NCBI GenBank assembly: GCA_902470475.1
Contig: CABRGT010000005.1
Coordinates: 1 to 58,475 of the forward strand
DNA from: an uncultured Porphyromonadaceae bacterium
Lineage (GTDB): Bacteria > Bacteroidota > Bacteroidia > Bacteroidales > Muribaculaceae
Direction: 5' to 3'
DNA length: 58,475 bases
Positions 34,090 through 43,067 of the stretch are shown one piece after another; the stretch's first letter is position 1, and each line of letters begins with the position of its first letter. The translations under genes were made by a program, and so were the position numbers. A model generated the notes under the pieces. That model saw only the letters and a list, made by a program, of their open reading frames with translations. It made no database searches and was not told the DNA's origin.

Positions 34090-34766
34090 TAGCCGATGAC
34101 GAGCCGCTGGCCGTAAGGCTGCTTGAAAGCTATGCGCGGCGCATAGATACCATCGAGACCGTCGGTTCGTTCATCTCGGCCGCCGATGCCCTTGCCGCGA
34201 TCCGTGGCGGCGGGGTGGATCTGGCAATCCTTGACATACAGATGCCACAGATGACCGGACTGGAACTGGCGCGCGCGGCCGCTGATGCCGGCACGCTGGT
34301 GATCTTCGTCACGGCTTACCGCGACTATGCCTTCGAGGGCTTCCGCGTGCATGCCGCCGACTATCTGCTCAAACCGGTCAGCTTCGAAGAGTTCAGCGAG
34401 GCTGTCGCCCGTGTGACCGGGCGTCTTGCCGTGCCTGCACCGGCTCCGGCCGATGCCTGCCTGACTGTGCGCAGCGACTATCGTCAGGTCCGTATACCGG
34501 TCGCCGACATCCTTTACATAGAAGGTCTCAAGGATTATGTGAAAATTTTTGTCGCCGACCGCGAGCGCCCCGTCCTGACCCAGATGAGTATGAAAGGCGC
34601 CGAGGCGCAGCTGCCTCCCGACCGTTTTATGCGCGTGCACCGCTCGTTCATAGTTGGGCTGCGCCATATAGCTGCATTCGACCGCTCGTCGCTCACCATT
34701 GCATCGGCGACTATCCCGGTAGGCGATACTTTCCGTGCACGTTTTCTCGAGGCGATGGAAGGCTGA
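34068..34766 (+). CDS. LytTR-family response regulator
   Basis: 232-residue partner of the upstream kinase. The receiver domain (1-120) has the acidic pair Asp10-Asp11, the phospho-acceptor Asp56 in LAILDIQMPQ, Thr in FVTAY and Lys in LLKPV. The LytTR DNA-binding domain occupies about 135-230: ILYIEGLKDYVKIF and FMRVHRSFIV match the family. Target genes are unknown; in related systems the targets are often membrane or surface genes next door. Confidence 0.93.
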   Translation: MSKYRCIIADDEPLAVRLLESYARRIDTIETVGSFISAADALAAIRGGGVDLAILDIQMPQMTGLELARAAADAGTLVIFVTAYRDYAFEGFRVHAADYLLKPVSFEEFSEAVARVTGRLAVPAPAPADACLTVRSDYRQVRIPVADILYIEGLKDYVKIFVADRERPVLTQMSMKGAEAQLPPDRFMRVHRSFIVGLRHIAAFDRSSLTIASATIPVGDTFRARFLEAMEG

Positions 34767-34787
34767 GGGATTCCGGATTAAAAAGTC

Positions 34788-35516
34788 CTAAAAGATGTCC
34801 TTCACGACCGCCAGCGAGTTGAGGTTGTCGAGGCGCGAGTGGTGCAATGTGTAATATTCGAGAATTCTGTCGAGAATTTCGCGCCGCACCGGCCGCGACA
34901 GCCGCAGGCGGCTTCCGCTGTCGAAGCCGAGTCGTCCGACTATGGCCGCTACGGCGCTCTGGCCCGGATCGAGACAAGGTCCCGACGTCGGCGGCGTGGC
35001 GCGGTAGATGCCTTCGGCAAGATCGAGCCACCGCCCCGGGCACCACTGCGCCGGATCGGGAGCGATGCCAAGATATGTGGCAAGGCGGCTCAGAAAAATG
35101 ATCGGGAAGTTGGCCACGGCCGACGGGCGGTCGAGACCGTTGAGGCGTCCTACAGCATCGAAGATAAAAGCTGTCAGCGCCTCGTCGGCGGCCGGTACGC
35201 GCAGCAGCCGCTCAAGCGCCTCGGCCAGAAACAGGGCGACAACCGACTTGGCCGGATCGGCCATGGTGTCGGCGGCTACGGTCAGTGGACGCACATCGCG
35301 GATGGCATGGATGTCGCGTCCCGGCCGCAGGTCGATCTCTCCGGCGAAGAGGCTCAGCGGCATCATCAGCGCGCGTCGGCGGCGCGCCTCACGTCCCGAG
35401 CCGTCGGGTACCATCAGCGACAGGCGTCCCAGCTGCATGCTCCATGCCGCGACGATCGATCGGCGGTCGTCGTACTTCACGGTACGCAGTGCAAGGCATT
35501 CGACGGTCTGATACAT
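34788..35516 (-). CDS. recO: DNA repair protein RecO
   Basis: 242 residues. RecO loads RecA with RecR at single-strand gaps. The N-terminal OB fold (TVECLALRTVKYDDRRSIVAAWS) and the helical C-terminal region match Bacteroidota RecO proteins, which have a divergent zinc site. The expected Cys cluster is reduced here (only WCPGRW and SGPCLDP are seen), as far as I can judge. It follows xerD by five bases on the minus strand, so they are probably one operon. Confidence 0.85.
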   Translation of the reverse strand: MYQTVECLALRTVKYDDRRSIVAAWSMQLGRLSLMVPDGSGREARRRRALMMPLSLFAGEIDLRPGRDIHAIRDVRPLTVAADTMADPAKSVVALFLAEALERLLRVPAADEALTAFIFDAVGRLNGLDRPSAVANFPIIFLSRLATYLGIAPDPAQWCPGRWLDLAEGIYRATPPTSGPCLDPGQSAVAAIVGRLGFDSGSRLRLSRPVRREILDRILEYYTLHHSRLDNLNSLAVVKDIF

Positions 35517-35521
35517 GGCGG

Positions 35522-36451
35522 TCAGTCGGTTTTGGGGCGGCGGTTGCGCGGGTGGTGGTTCAGGATTTCCTCACGGAGGTGCGAGTTGTCCATGTGCAGG
35601 TAAATCTCGGTTGTGGAGATGCTCTCGTGGCCGAGCATCTGCTGTATCGCCCGCAGGTTTGCGCCTCCTTCGAGCAGGTGGGTGGCGAACGAGTGGCGCA
35701 GTGTGTGCGGCGATATTTTCGTGCGGATTCCGGCCAAAGCGGCCAGTTGCCGCAGCATGATGAACACCATCTGCCGCGTGAGCCGGTGGCCGCGCACGTT
35801 GAGGAAAGCGATGTCCTCCTCGCCGCGGTCGATGCGCAGCAGGGTGCGGTCGGTGGTTACGTAGGTGCGTATCAGTTCCAGGGCGCTGTCCGACATGGGC
35901 ACAATGCGCTCCTTGCTTCCCTTGCCTTCGATCAGGGCCATTCCCCGGGTGAAATCGATGCGGCTCAGAGGAAGTGCGCACAGCTCGCTCACACGCAGTC
36001 CGCAGCCGTACAATGTCTCTACGATGGCATGGTTGCGCAGTGCCGTGGGCGATGCCGGATCGATGGCCGCTATCATGCTGTCGATCTCGTCGACCGACAG
36101 CACCGATGGCAGATGGCGTCCGATGCGGGGCGTGTCGAGCAGCAACGCCGGATTGGAGTCGATCTGCCGTTCGAGGCGGAGATAGCGGAATACCGACTTG
36201 ATGCCGGAAACAACCCGGGCAATCGAGCGCGGCGCGATGCCCAGCCCGGCTATCTGGGCGATGAAGTCGGAGAGCACCGTCACGTCGGCACGGTCGAAGT
36301 CGATTCCGCGTCCGCGCAGGAAATCCTGCAGCCGGTCGGCATCGGCCAGATAGGCGGCGCGCGTGTTCTCACTCAGGCCCCGCTCGAGCAGCAGGTATGC
36401 CTCGTAGCGGCGTCTGAGGGTGGGATAGTCGGGAAAAGCATTCGGTTTCAT
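35522..36451 (-). CDS. xerD: XerD-type tyrosine recombinase
   Basis: 309-residue core-genome recombinase that resolves chromosome dimers at dif. The N-terminal SAM-like DNA-binding domain is at about 10-95. The catalytic residues are all present: Arg153 in GLRVSEL, Lys177, His249 and Arg252 in HTLRHSFATH, His275 in LGHESI and the nucleophile Tyr284 in IYLHM. Length and tail match XerC/D rather than phage integrases. There is no neighbouring attachment site or cargo, so it is unlikely to be mobile. Confidence 0.9.
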   Translation of the reverse strand: MKPNAFPDYPTLRRRYEAYLLLERGLSENTRAAYLADADRLQDFLRGRGIDFDRADVTVLSDFIAQIAGLGIAPRSIARVVSGIKSVFRYLRLERQIDSNPALLLDTPRIGRHLPSVLSVDEIDSMIAAIDPASPTALRNHAIVETLYGCGLRVSELCALPLSRIDFTRGMALIEGKGSKERIVPMSDSALELIRTYVTTDRTLLRIDRGEEDIAFLNVRGHRLTRQMVFIMLRQLAALAGIRTKISPHTLRHSFATHLLEGGANLRAIQQMLGHESISTTEIYLHMDNSHLREEILNHHPRNRRPKTD

Positions 36452-36551
36452 CGCAGGTGCTAAGTTACGAAAAACAATTTTAACGGCATCCTTGTTTTAA
36501 TTAAAATAATTCGCTACAAACGCGCATCTCCTGCAAAAAAAATTCATCGCA

Positions 36552-37310
36552 ATGGCTTCCGACAGAATTCCGACAACAGTAAAGCCGCACCGACACTCCG
36601 AGGTCGGTCCGATAGTGTTGTGGACCATGCATACGATAGTGCTGGTGCTGTCGGTACTGCTGATAGTATACATCTCGATCGATACGTTCGAGGAAATCGA
36701 TTTTCTGCAGAACAGCCACTACATGACCTTTCAGCTCTGGGTATGCGTGGTGTTTATCATAGATTTCTTCGTCGAGATGTATTTTGCGGCAGGCAAGTGG
36801 CGCTACGTGCGCTCGAGGCTGCTGTTTCTGCTGCTGTCGGTGCCGTATCTCAATCTGATCTCACTCACCGATATCCATCTGACGCCCGACGCACTCTACT
36901 TCGTGCGGTTCATACCGCTGGCGCGCGGCGCGCTTGCGCTGTCGATAGTGTTCGGCTACTTTTCGTCGAACGCCATCACATCATTCTTCATGTCGTATCT
37001 GGTGATGCTGATGATGGTCGTATACTTCTGTTCACTTATCTTCTACCAGTGCGAACACATTGTCAATCCGCAGGTCGACACATACTGGACCGCTCTGTGG
37101 TGGGCTTTCATGAACATGGGTACGGTCGGCTGCTACGTCAATCCGATGACCGTCGCGGGCCGCATCGTGGCTGTCGTGCTCCCGATCGCAGGCATGATTA
37201 TCTTCCCGCTTTTCACCGTCTATCTCACCGACTACGTCAAGCGCAAATCACGTCCTGCCGCTCCGGCGTCCACTCCGCATTCATCCGGCAGCGCATCATC
37301 CCGTCGGTAA
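36552..37310 (+). CDS. Ion-channel-like membrane protein with atypical filter
   Basis: 252 residues with about six hydrophobic segments, arranged like a voltage-gated-type monomer (four helices, then pore helix and last helix). After the fourth-to-fifth segment lies the pore signature WTALWWAFMNMGTVGCYVNPMT: T191-V192-G193 is followed by Cys194-Tyr195-Val196 instead of the Tyr-Gly-Asp of potassium channels. The tail is short and basic (VKRKSRP). Family assignment to potassium-channel-like proteins rests on the pore layout; ion selectivity cannot be inferred. No regulatory domain. A long hairpin follows at 37325-37349. Confidence 0.75.
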   Translation: MASDRIPTTVKPHRHSEVGPIVLWTMHTIVLVLSVLLIVYISIDTFEEIDFLQNSHYMTFQLWVCVVFIIDFFVEMYFAAGKWRYVRSRLLFLLLSVPYLNLISLTDIHLTPDALYFVRFIPLARGALALSIVFGYFSSNAITSFFMSYLVMLMMVVYFCSLIFYQCEHIVNPQVDTYWTALWWAFMNMGTVGCYVNPMTVAGRIVAVVLPIAGMIIFPLFTVYLTDYVKRKSRPAAPASTPHSSGSASSRR

Positions 37311-37324
37311 CCGCGAAGCGACTG

Positions 37325-37349
37325 CCGGTTTACTGCTTGAGTAAACCGG
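37325..37349 (+). terminator. Hairpin after the channel gene
   Basis: CCGGTTTACT / AGTAAACCGG, a perfect 10-bp stem with a five-base loop, 14 bases after the stop. No U-tract follows, so the terminator call is tentative. Confidence 0.5.
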
Positions 37350-37386
37350 TGTAAAAGCGATAACCGTTATGATGGACGGCGGGGGT

Positions 37387-37418
37387 GTTGGCGGGGTCGG
37401 GGATATTTTGTATCTTTG
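37387..37418 (+). promoter_or_regulatory. Promoter of the CHB_HEX_C secreted-protein gene
   Basis: GTTG at 37387-37390, 20 bases, then TATCTTTG at 37411-37418, 20 bases before the ATG. Confidence 0.7.
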
Positions 37419-37438
37419 TGGGTTGAAACGAATATGAT

Positions 37439-38800
37439 ATGAAACGATTGTTATTTGCAATGATTGCGCTGGCGTCGTCGGTGGCCTCTCAGGCCGAGAT
37501 ACGCAGCTATACCATAGAGTTCGGGGCGGAGTTTTCGTCGACTCAGACTCTCGACAACAGTGACTTCACGACCGCCGTGTCCTCGGGACGCGGTTATATA
37601 GAGTCCGTGACGAGTGTGGTGAACGTCTTTCCGGAAAAAGACTGCATAAAGCTCGGCTCGTCGAAGAACGATGGCAAGTTCAACATCCATCTGACCGCAA
37701 ACGCATCGATAATTCCGGAGTATTACGTGGTGAACGCGGCGCGCTACAACAGCAACCGCGACGCCGGGGCGATGATCACGCTGAATTCTGAGACCGTTAC
37801 GGTGGATGATACCGAATTTACCGATTACCGCATCGACATTCCGGCCATAGCTCCGCAGAAGATCTCGGCGCTGACGCTCGATGCTGCAAAGCGCCTGTAC
37901 ATCCGTTCGATCACAGTCTATTATGACACGGCCAACGGCGTAGTGGAACCGGAGAAGGAACAGGTCGCAGCCCCGGTGATGACTCCGGCCGGCGGCACAC
38001 TGCCTGCCGGAAGCATGATCACGATCAGTTGTCCGACTCCGGACGCCGTGATACACTACACGACCGACGGAACCGATCCGACGCTCACGTCGCCTTTGTA
38101 TACGTCGCCTCTCGAGTTGCGCACTGACTGCTACGTGAGTGCCCGCGCGTTCAAGGACGGCATGCAGCCAAGCGAGCTGACTGCCGCCGCGTTCTGGATC
38201 ACCGGCGATGACCATGCCGTGGCCGCACATTTCAATTTCAACGCACCGTCGACCCTCACTCCGGCGATCGAGGAGCCGGGCCGCTCGGAATGGGTGGCGC
38301 TGGACGGACGTTCGTTCAGCAGCTCATATGCCGCACTCAGCTTCGAGGCTACTGATGAAGGCAACACCCATGTGCGCCTGTATCATTCGTACGATGCCGG
38401 CTGCGATCTGCGCATCTACGACGGCGACCGCCTCACCGTCACGTCAATGACGCCGGCGATGTACATATCGCGGGTGGTATTCGAGCTGAGCGAGTCGGGC
38501 ACGTCGGACATCGATTTCACGGTCGACAACGGCGCCTACGACTACTACAGCTGTACATGGGAGCCGACGGAGGGAGAGTGCCCCGAAAGCGTGGTGTTTA
38601 CATCGTCGCGCCAGAGCCGTATCAAGAGCATTACCGTGTATCTGACAGGCGTGCAGGGTATTCCCGGACTTGAATACGACCGCGACGAACCGGCCACGTA
38701 CTACAACATCAACGGTGTGCGCGTCGATTCGGCGAATCCTGCTCCCGGATTTTATATCCGCGTGACTCCTTCTGATTCGTCGAAGGTGATAATAAAATGA
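37439..38800 (+). CDS. Secreted protein with chitobiase C-terminal-like domain
   Basis: 453 residues with a signal peptide (RLLFAMIALASSVASQA). A beta-rich N-terminal region of unknown type is followed near residues 180-255 by a CHB_HEX_C-type domain, seen as VIHYTTDGTDPTLTSPLY and YVSARAFKDGMQPSE. A second beta domain follows. The C-terminal 40 residues (ATYYNINGVRVD... GFYIRV ... SSKVIIK) look like the type A sorting tail found on Bacteroidota exported proteins. Whether a type IX system exists is not visible here. No catalytic domain is recognised; a binding or surface role is inferred. Confidence 0.8.
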   Translation: MKRLLFAMIALASSVASQAEIRSYTIEFGAEFSSTQTLDNSDFTTAVSSGRGYIESVTSVVNVFPEKDCIKLGSSKNDGKFNIHLTANASIIPEYYVVNAARYNSNRDAGAMITLNSETVTVDDTEFTDYRIDIPAIAPQKISALTLDAAKRLYIRSITVYYDTANGVVEPEKEQVAAPVMTPAGGTLPAGSMITISCPTPDAVIHYTTDGTDPTLTSPLYTSPLELRTDCYVSARAFKDGMQPSELTAAAFWITGDDHAVAAHFNFNAPSTLTPAIEEPGRSEWVALDGRSFSSSYAALSFEATDEGNTHVRLYHSYDAGCDLRIYDGDRLTVTSMTPAMYISRVVFELSESGTSDIDFTVDNGAYDYYSCTWEPTEGECPESVVFTSSRQSRIKSITVYLTGVQGIPGLEYDRDEPATYYNINGVRVDSANPAPGFYIRVTPSDSSKVIIK

Positions 38801-38859
38801 TTGGCAGACGATAAAAAAATACCCGTCCTCACAGACGTGTACCGCAACAATATACAAAG

Positions 38860-41499
38860 ATGAACAAGTTCAAAGATTGGATACGCAACCCGCAGGTATG
38901 GGGGTTCTTCGTGTCGCTGGCCGTTCTGGCCGTCGTGTCGGTGCTTTTCTTCTATCCCGACAATTTCGAAGGCAATTCGCTGCGCCAGGCCGATATGCAG
39001 CAGGGCGCTGCCAACGGTCAGGAAGGGAAAGCCTATTATGAGGTCACCGGCGAGCAGGCTCTGTGGACCAACTCGCTTTTCGGGGGAATGCCTACTTTCC
39101 AGATATCGCCCACATACCCGTCGAACCGTCTGTTCGACTGGATCAACACCCTGTACGGTCTGGGACTTCCCGCGCCGTCGAACCTGCTGTTCATGATGAT
39201 GGCGGGTTTCCTGATCCTGCTGTTCGCCTTGCGTCTGCGCTGGTACTATGCGCTGATCGGGGCGGTTGCGTGGGGTCTGTCGTCGTACTTTGTGATCATC
39301 ATAGGCGCGGGTCACATATGGAAGTTCGTGACCCTGTGCTACATACCGCCGACGATTGCCGGCCTTGTGCTGACTTACCGCGGGCGCTATGTGACCGGCG
39401 CGGCTCTCACGGCCGTGGCTGCCATGCTTCAGCTCAACGCCAACCATCCGCAGATGACCTATTATTTCGCATTCGTGATGCTGGCACTGGTGATCGCGTG
39501 GCTTGTCGAGGCCGTGCGCGGCAAGACGGTGCGCCGGTGGGCCATCGCCACATGCGTGACGCTCGGTGCCGGTGCTCTCGCCGTCGGGGCCAATCTGCCG
39601 AGTCTTTACAATACATATGAATACTCCAAGGAGACCAAGCGCAGCCAAAGCGAACTGACGCCCCTTCCGGCAGCCAATGCGGCCGCGCCGGCATCGCGGC
39701 CTACCGGCGGCATGCCGCGCGAGCAGATCGTGGGCTGGAGTTACGGCGTGTCCGAATCGTTCTCGCTGCTGATACCCGACATCAAGGGCGGCGCGAGCGC
39801 GCGACCCGAGGGTGGCCGCATGGTGTATATGGGGCTTGACCGGCTTGACGAGGCTGCGCCATACGCACAGACTCCCGCCTCGCAGCTGCTTCCCTATCTG
39901 CCACAGTACTTCAACGGCACCGAAGGCACCAACGGGCCCGTATATGTCGGAGCGATCGTGTGTCTGCTGTTTATCCTGGGGTGCATTATTGTGAAGGGGC
40001 CGGTGAAATGGGCGCTGCTGATCATGACCGTAGTGTCGATTCTGCTTGCCTGGGGCGATAATTTCGCTTCGCTCACGGACTTGTTCATTTACAATTTCCC
40101 GATGTACAATAAGTTTCGCGCTGTCGAAAGCATCCTTGTAATAGCCGAGTTCACTATGCCGCTGCTGGCGATCATGGCCCTGGCCAAGGTGCTTTCCGAA
40201 CCCGAAAGTCTGAAGAAATACGCCCGTCCGCTGTGCATCGCAGGCGGTTTGTGCGTGCTGCTGTGTCTGGCCGCATGGCTCATGCCGGGCGTCTACGGCG
40301 ATACAATCACTGATGCCGACCGCGAGACTTCCGGGGCAATGGTACAGCAAGTGACACAGATGGCCATGCAGAGCGGCTATTCTCAGGCCGAGGCGCAGCA
40401 GATAGCCTTCCAGTATTCGCTGGCCAATCCTGAGAACGCCAAGGCAGTCGACAGCTTGCGACAGGGTATGGTCCGCAGCGACGGTCTGCGGTCTCTGTTC
40501 TTCGTGCTCGTCGCGCTGCTTGCCATTTTCGGCTACATGCGCGGATGGTGCCGGGGCCGTGTTTCGGCGGCCATTATCGGCATTGCCGTGCTGATTGACC
40601 TCTATGGGGTCGACAAGCGCTATGTATCGCACGACAGCTTCACCGAAGTGACCGCCTCGACGCCTGAATTCACGCCGGACGCCATTGACAGCGCCATACT
40701 TCAGGATACCTCATATTACAGGGTCATGGATATTCCCGGTTTCGAGGCTCCTGACCGCTCGTATTTTCACAAGATGATCGGCGGATACCACGCCGCCAAG
40801 CTCAACCGCTACGAGGATATGATACAGCGCCGGCTGGGCATCGTTGCGCACGCGGGATATTACCCCGAGCTGCGTATCGACAGCGTTGCCGAGTCGTATC
40901 CGGCCGAATCGCAGGATGTCGTGCGTCAGCTGCGCGCCGGTTACCGGGCGCTTGACATGCTCAATGCCCGGTACATCATCACCGGCGATCCGCAGCAGCC
41001 CCTGCTTGTGAATCCGTATGCCCTGGGCAATGCCTGGCTCGTCGATTCGATCAGCTATGTGGATGGTGCCGATGCCGAGATGAAGGCACTCGAAAGTCTC
41101 GATCCGGCCAAGGCGGCCGTGGCTGACCGGCGCTTCTCACAGACTCTCGGGCAGGTTACGGGGTCACTCGCCCCCGGCGACACCATCATGCTTACCGGAT
41201 ACACGCCTAACCGCGTAAGCTACGTCAGCGATACCCGCTCGCCTGCCATCGGAGTGTTCTCCGAGGTTTGGTTCCCGTGGGGGTGGAAAGCTACGATCGA
41301 CGGCAAGCCCGTCGAGCTTGGCCGTGTCAACTACATACTGCGCGCTCTGGCTGTTCCTGCCGGCCGTCATGAGATAGTGATGACCTTCGATCCGGATTCG
41401 CTTCATCTTACAGGTGCGGTGGCCTATGCCTGTGTGTCGATAATCTATCTGCTGCTTTTGGCGGCTGTCTTCGTTGAATACCGCCGCCGGTGGGCCTGA
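38860..41499 (+). CDS. YfhO family membrane protein
   Basis: 879 residues with a short soluble N-terminus and about 12-13 membrane helices in the first two thirds. YfhO-type pattern: WTNSLFGGMPTFQ near residue 67, NRLFDWINTLYGLG, and then PSNLLFMMMAGFLILLFALRLRWYYALIGAVAWGLSSYF across the first core helices. A large external C-terminal domain follows. In Gram-positives YfhO is implicated in glycosylating teichoic acids; in Bacteroidales its job is unknown, probably GT-C-like glycosyl transfer at the membrane. It begins 59 bases after the preceding gene and may be cotranscribed with it and with the gene that overlaps its 3' end. Confidence 0.88.
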   Translation: MNKFKDWIRNPQVWGFFVSLAVLAVVSVLFFYPDNFEGNSLRQADMQQGAANGQEGKAYYEVTGEQALWTNSLFGGMPTFQISPTYPSNRLFDWINTLYGLGLPAPSNLLFMMMAGFLILLFALRLRWYYALIGAVAWGLSSYFVIIIGAGHIWKFVTLCYIPPTIAGLVLTYRGRYVTGAALTAVAAMLQLNANHPQMTYYFAFVMLALVIAWLVEAVRGKTVRRWAIATCVTLGAGALAVGANLPSLYNTYEYSKETKRSQSELTPLPAANAAAPASRPTGGMPREQIVGWSYGVSESFSLLIPDIKGGASARPEGGRMVYMGLDRLDEAAPYAQTPASQLLPYLPQYFNGTEGTNGPVYVGAIVCLLFILGCIIVKGPVKWALLIMTVVSILLAWGDNFASLTDLFIYNFPMYNKFRAVESILVIAEFTMPLLAIMALAKVLSEPESLKKYARPLCIAGGLCVLLCLAAWLMPGVYGDTITDADRETSGAMVQQVTQMAMQSGYSQAEAQQIAFQYSLANPENAKAVDSLRQGMVRSDGLRSLFFVLVALLAIFGYMRGWCRGRVSAAIIGIAVLIDLYGVDKRYVSHDSFTEVTASTPEFTPDAIDSAILQDTSYYRVMDIPGFEAPDRSYFHKMIGGYHAAKLNRYEDMIQRRLGIVAHAGYYPELRIDSVAESYPAESQDVVRQLRAGYRALDMLNARYIITGDPQQPLLVNPYALGNAWLVDSISYVDGADAEMKALESLDPAKAAVADRRFSQTLGQVTGSLAPGDTIMLTGYTPNRVSYVSDTRSPAIGVFSEVWFPWGWKATIDGKPVELGRVNYILRALAVPAGRHEIVMTFDPDSLHLTGAVAYACVSIIYLLLLAAVFVEYRRRWA

Positions 41500-41993
41500 T
41501 AGAGTCATACAAGCGTCTGCGGCACTCGATGGGTTTCGGGGTGCATTCGCCTTCGGCCTACCGCTATGTGCGCGAGGTCTTGCGCCTGCCGCGCGGCATG
41601 GCTTATTATGCATATGCGACGCTTCCGGCCACCCCGGCGGCAGTCGACAGCCGTCTGCTATACCGTGTGGCGCTGGATCTGCAGCCGGCCACCTTTGCCG
41701 TGGCCTGCGCTGATCCCGATCAGCGCAGGGCTATCTGTGATGTGGTCCGCGCGGCCTCTCCCGAAGCGACGGCTGCTCCGTCCGGAGCTCCGCGGGCCGA
41801 TCTGGTCGTGGTGTGCGGCGATGCCGATACCGATATGGACTTCCGTGTGGCCGTCGCGCGGCCTGCGTGGCATCCGCTTGTCGGGCGCCGCGAATGCCGC
41901 GGGGGCACAGGCCATATCTATCGCAGCGCTTCGGCCGCGATCATCCGTGAGGACCGGAATGTGCCGTTTCAGGTGTTCGGAATTTCTTTCTGA
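41490..41993 (+). CDS. Small methyltransferase-like protein of unknown function
   Basis: 167 residues from the GTG at 41490, overlapping the YfhO-like gene by ten bases. It opens with LRHSMGFGVHSPSAYRYVREVL, a segment I recognise from Bacteroidota proteins of about 220 residues annotated as SAM-dependent-methyltransferase-like. The canonical SAM glycine motif is absent, and the protein is shorter and Ala/Arg-rich after residue 60, so catalysis is doubtful. Its operon position ties it to the YfhO-like protein. Confidence 0.6.
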   Translation: MGLIESYKRLRHSMGFGVHSPSAYRYVREVLRLPRGMAYYAYATLPATPAAVDSRLLYRVALDLQPATFAVACADPDQRRAICDVVRAASPEATAAPSGAPRADLVVVCGDADTDMDFRVAVARPAWHPLVGRRECRGGTGHIYRSASAAIIREDRNVPFQVFGISF

Positions 41994-42165
41994 TACTTTG
42001 TCAACCGCGTCTGCGAAAAGAGCTAAGATAGCCATTATGGCTGATTTAGCTTCGTCAGGCTTGAAAAAATCCATAGAACTCGCATAAAAGGATAAAATTG
42101 TGGCATTTTTTAGCAAAATAATGTTAAATCATTGCCTTATAGATACAATTTCTTAAAATATGTAT

Positions 42166-42173
42166 TATCTTTG
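42166..42173 (+). promoter_or_regulatory. -7 promoter element of the Lrp-type regulator gene
   Basis: TATCTTTG, exact match, 50 bases before the ATG at 42224. The region before it (42000-42165) is unusually AT-rich for this window. Confidence 0.55.
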
Positions 42174-42223
42174 CTCAAAAGAATACACAATATATACTAA
42201 AAAACTCACTTTATATCGTACAC

Positions 42224-42688
42224 ATGGAAAAAATAGACAATCTCGACAGAAAAATTTTGCAGATCGTCATGCGTAACGCTCGCATTCCGTCAAAGGATGT
42301 GGCGGTGGCCTGCGGCGTATCACGCGCGGCCATCCATCAGCGCATACAGCGTCTGATCGAACTTAACGTCATAACCGGCTCGGGTTATCATGTCAACCCG
42401 AAGGTTCTCGGTTATACGACATGTACTTATATCGGAGTGAATCTCGAGCGTGGCGCTATGTATCGGGATGTCGTCCCCGAATTCGAAAAGATTCCCGAGA
42501 TTGTGGAATGTCATTTCACCACTGGTCCCTACACGATGCTGATAAAACTTTATGCCCGCGACAACGAGCATCTGATGGATCTGCTCAACAACAAGATACA
42601 GATGATTCCCGGCGTGACCGGTACGGAGACTCTCATATCGCTCGACCACTCGATAGCGCGGGAGATACCCACCACGGTGAATATCTGA
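42224..42688 (+). CDS. Lrp/AsnC family transcriptional regulator
   Basis: 154 residues, the usual length. The N-terminal winged helix-turn-helix (residues 3-62: LDRKILQIVMRNARIPSKDVAVACGVSRAAIHQRIQRL) is followed by a RAM ligand-binding domain (about 70-140) with the signature segment VECHFTTGPYTMLIKLYA and a late IPGVTGTETLISL. It is probably a global or amino-acid-sensing regulator. It stands alone with its own AT-rich promoter region and is convergent with the DUF2752 gene. Confidence 0.92.
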   Translation: MEKIDNLDRKILQIVMRNARIPSKDVAVACGVSRAAIHQRIQRLIELNVITGSGYHVNPKVLGYTTCTYIGVNLERGAMYRDVVPEFEKIPEIVECHFTTGPYTMLIKLYARDNEHLMDLLNNKIQMIPGVTGTETLISLDHSIAREIPTTVNI

Positions 42689-42700
42689 AAGTATTAGAGT

Positions 42701-43054
42701 TCATATAAGGTTGCGTACGATCCACCACACAATTATCATAAGGAGTACTGCAACTATAACCGACGGCCTGACGAGAACTTCACGCCACCGCCGCGGAGCC
42801 GATAAGTATAGGGCGGCCAGAGGGATAGCAAAAAACAGGGCCGCATTGTAGCGCCAGGCGGCGTCAAAGCGTCCGTGCATGATGGAATACAGGGCACGCT
42901 GAGACCCGCACCCCGGACAATCAAAGCCCGTAAGTCTGTGGAACAGACACTGCGGGGCCGGCGACGTGGCCGGGTCGTGTGCCCATAGGTATATTAAATA
43001 AGCGACCACGCTGATGACAGCAGTGGTCGCTAATATTTTGCGCGCTGTGCTCAC
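42701..43054 (-). CDS. DUF2752 membrane protein
   Basis: 117 residues. The DUF2752 core is unmistakable: CLFHRLTGFDCPGCGSQRAL near residue 38, with a CPGCG cysteine pair between hydrophobic helices, and further helices around FFAIPLAALYL and VIVAVLLMIIVWWIV. Function unknown; the protein is small and membrane-bound. It follows the GYF/dispanin gene by 13 bases, a pairing I have seen in other Bacteroidota. Confidence 0.88.
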   Translation of the reverse strand: MSTARKILATTAVISVVAYLIYLWAHDPATSPAPQCLFHRLTGFDCPGCGSQRALYSIMHGRFDAAWRYNAALFFAIPLAALYLSAPRRWREVLVRPSVIVAVLLMIIVWWIVRNLI

Positions 43055-43067
43055 GGCGTCCGGATGA

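Noticed and set aside
34788..34800. Gap between the response regulator and recO as a site for a missing terminator
   Set aside because: Only 21 bases separate the convergent genes, with no hairpin; nothing can be called.
35522..36451. Tyrosine recombinase as a sign of a mobile element
   Set aside because: The full XerD-type sequence, its link to recO and the absence of attachment sites or cargo point to the core chromosome-resolution enzyme.
38752..40632. 626-codon minus-strand frame opposite the YfhO-like gene
   Set aside because: High-GC shadow of a real gene: rich in His, Arg and Gln, with no domain, signal or promoter.
41994..42165. AT-rich gap before the Lrp gene as a possible RNA gene or island border
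   Set aside because: I found no tRNA-like fold, no terminator and no repeat. It reads as an extended promoter region.
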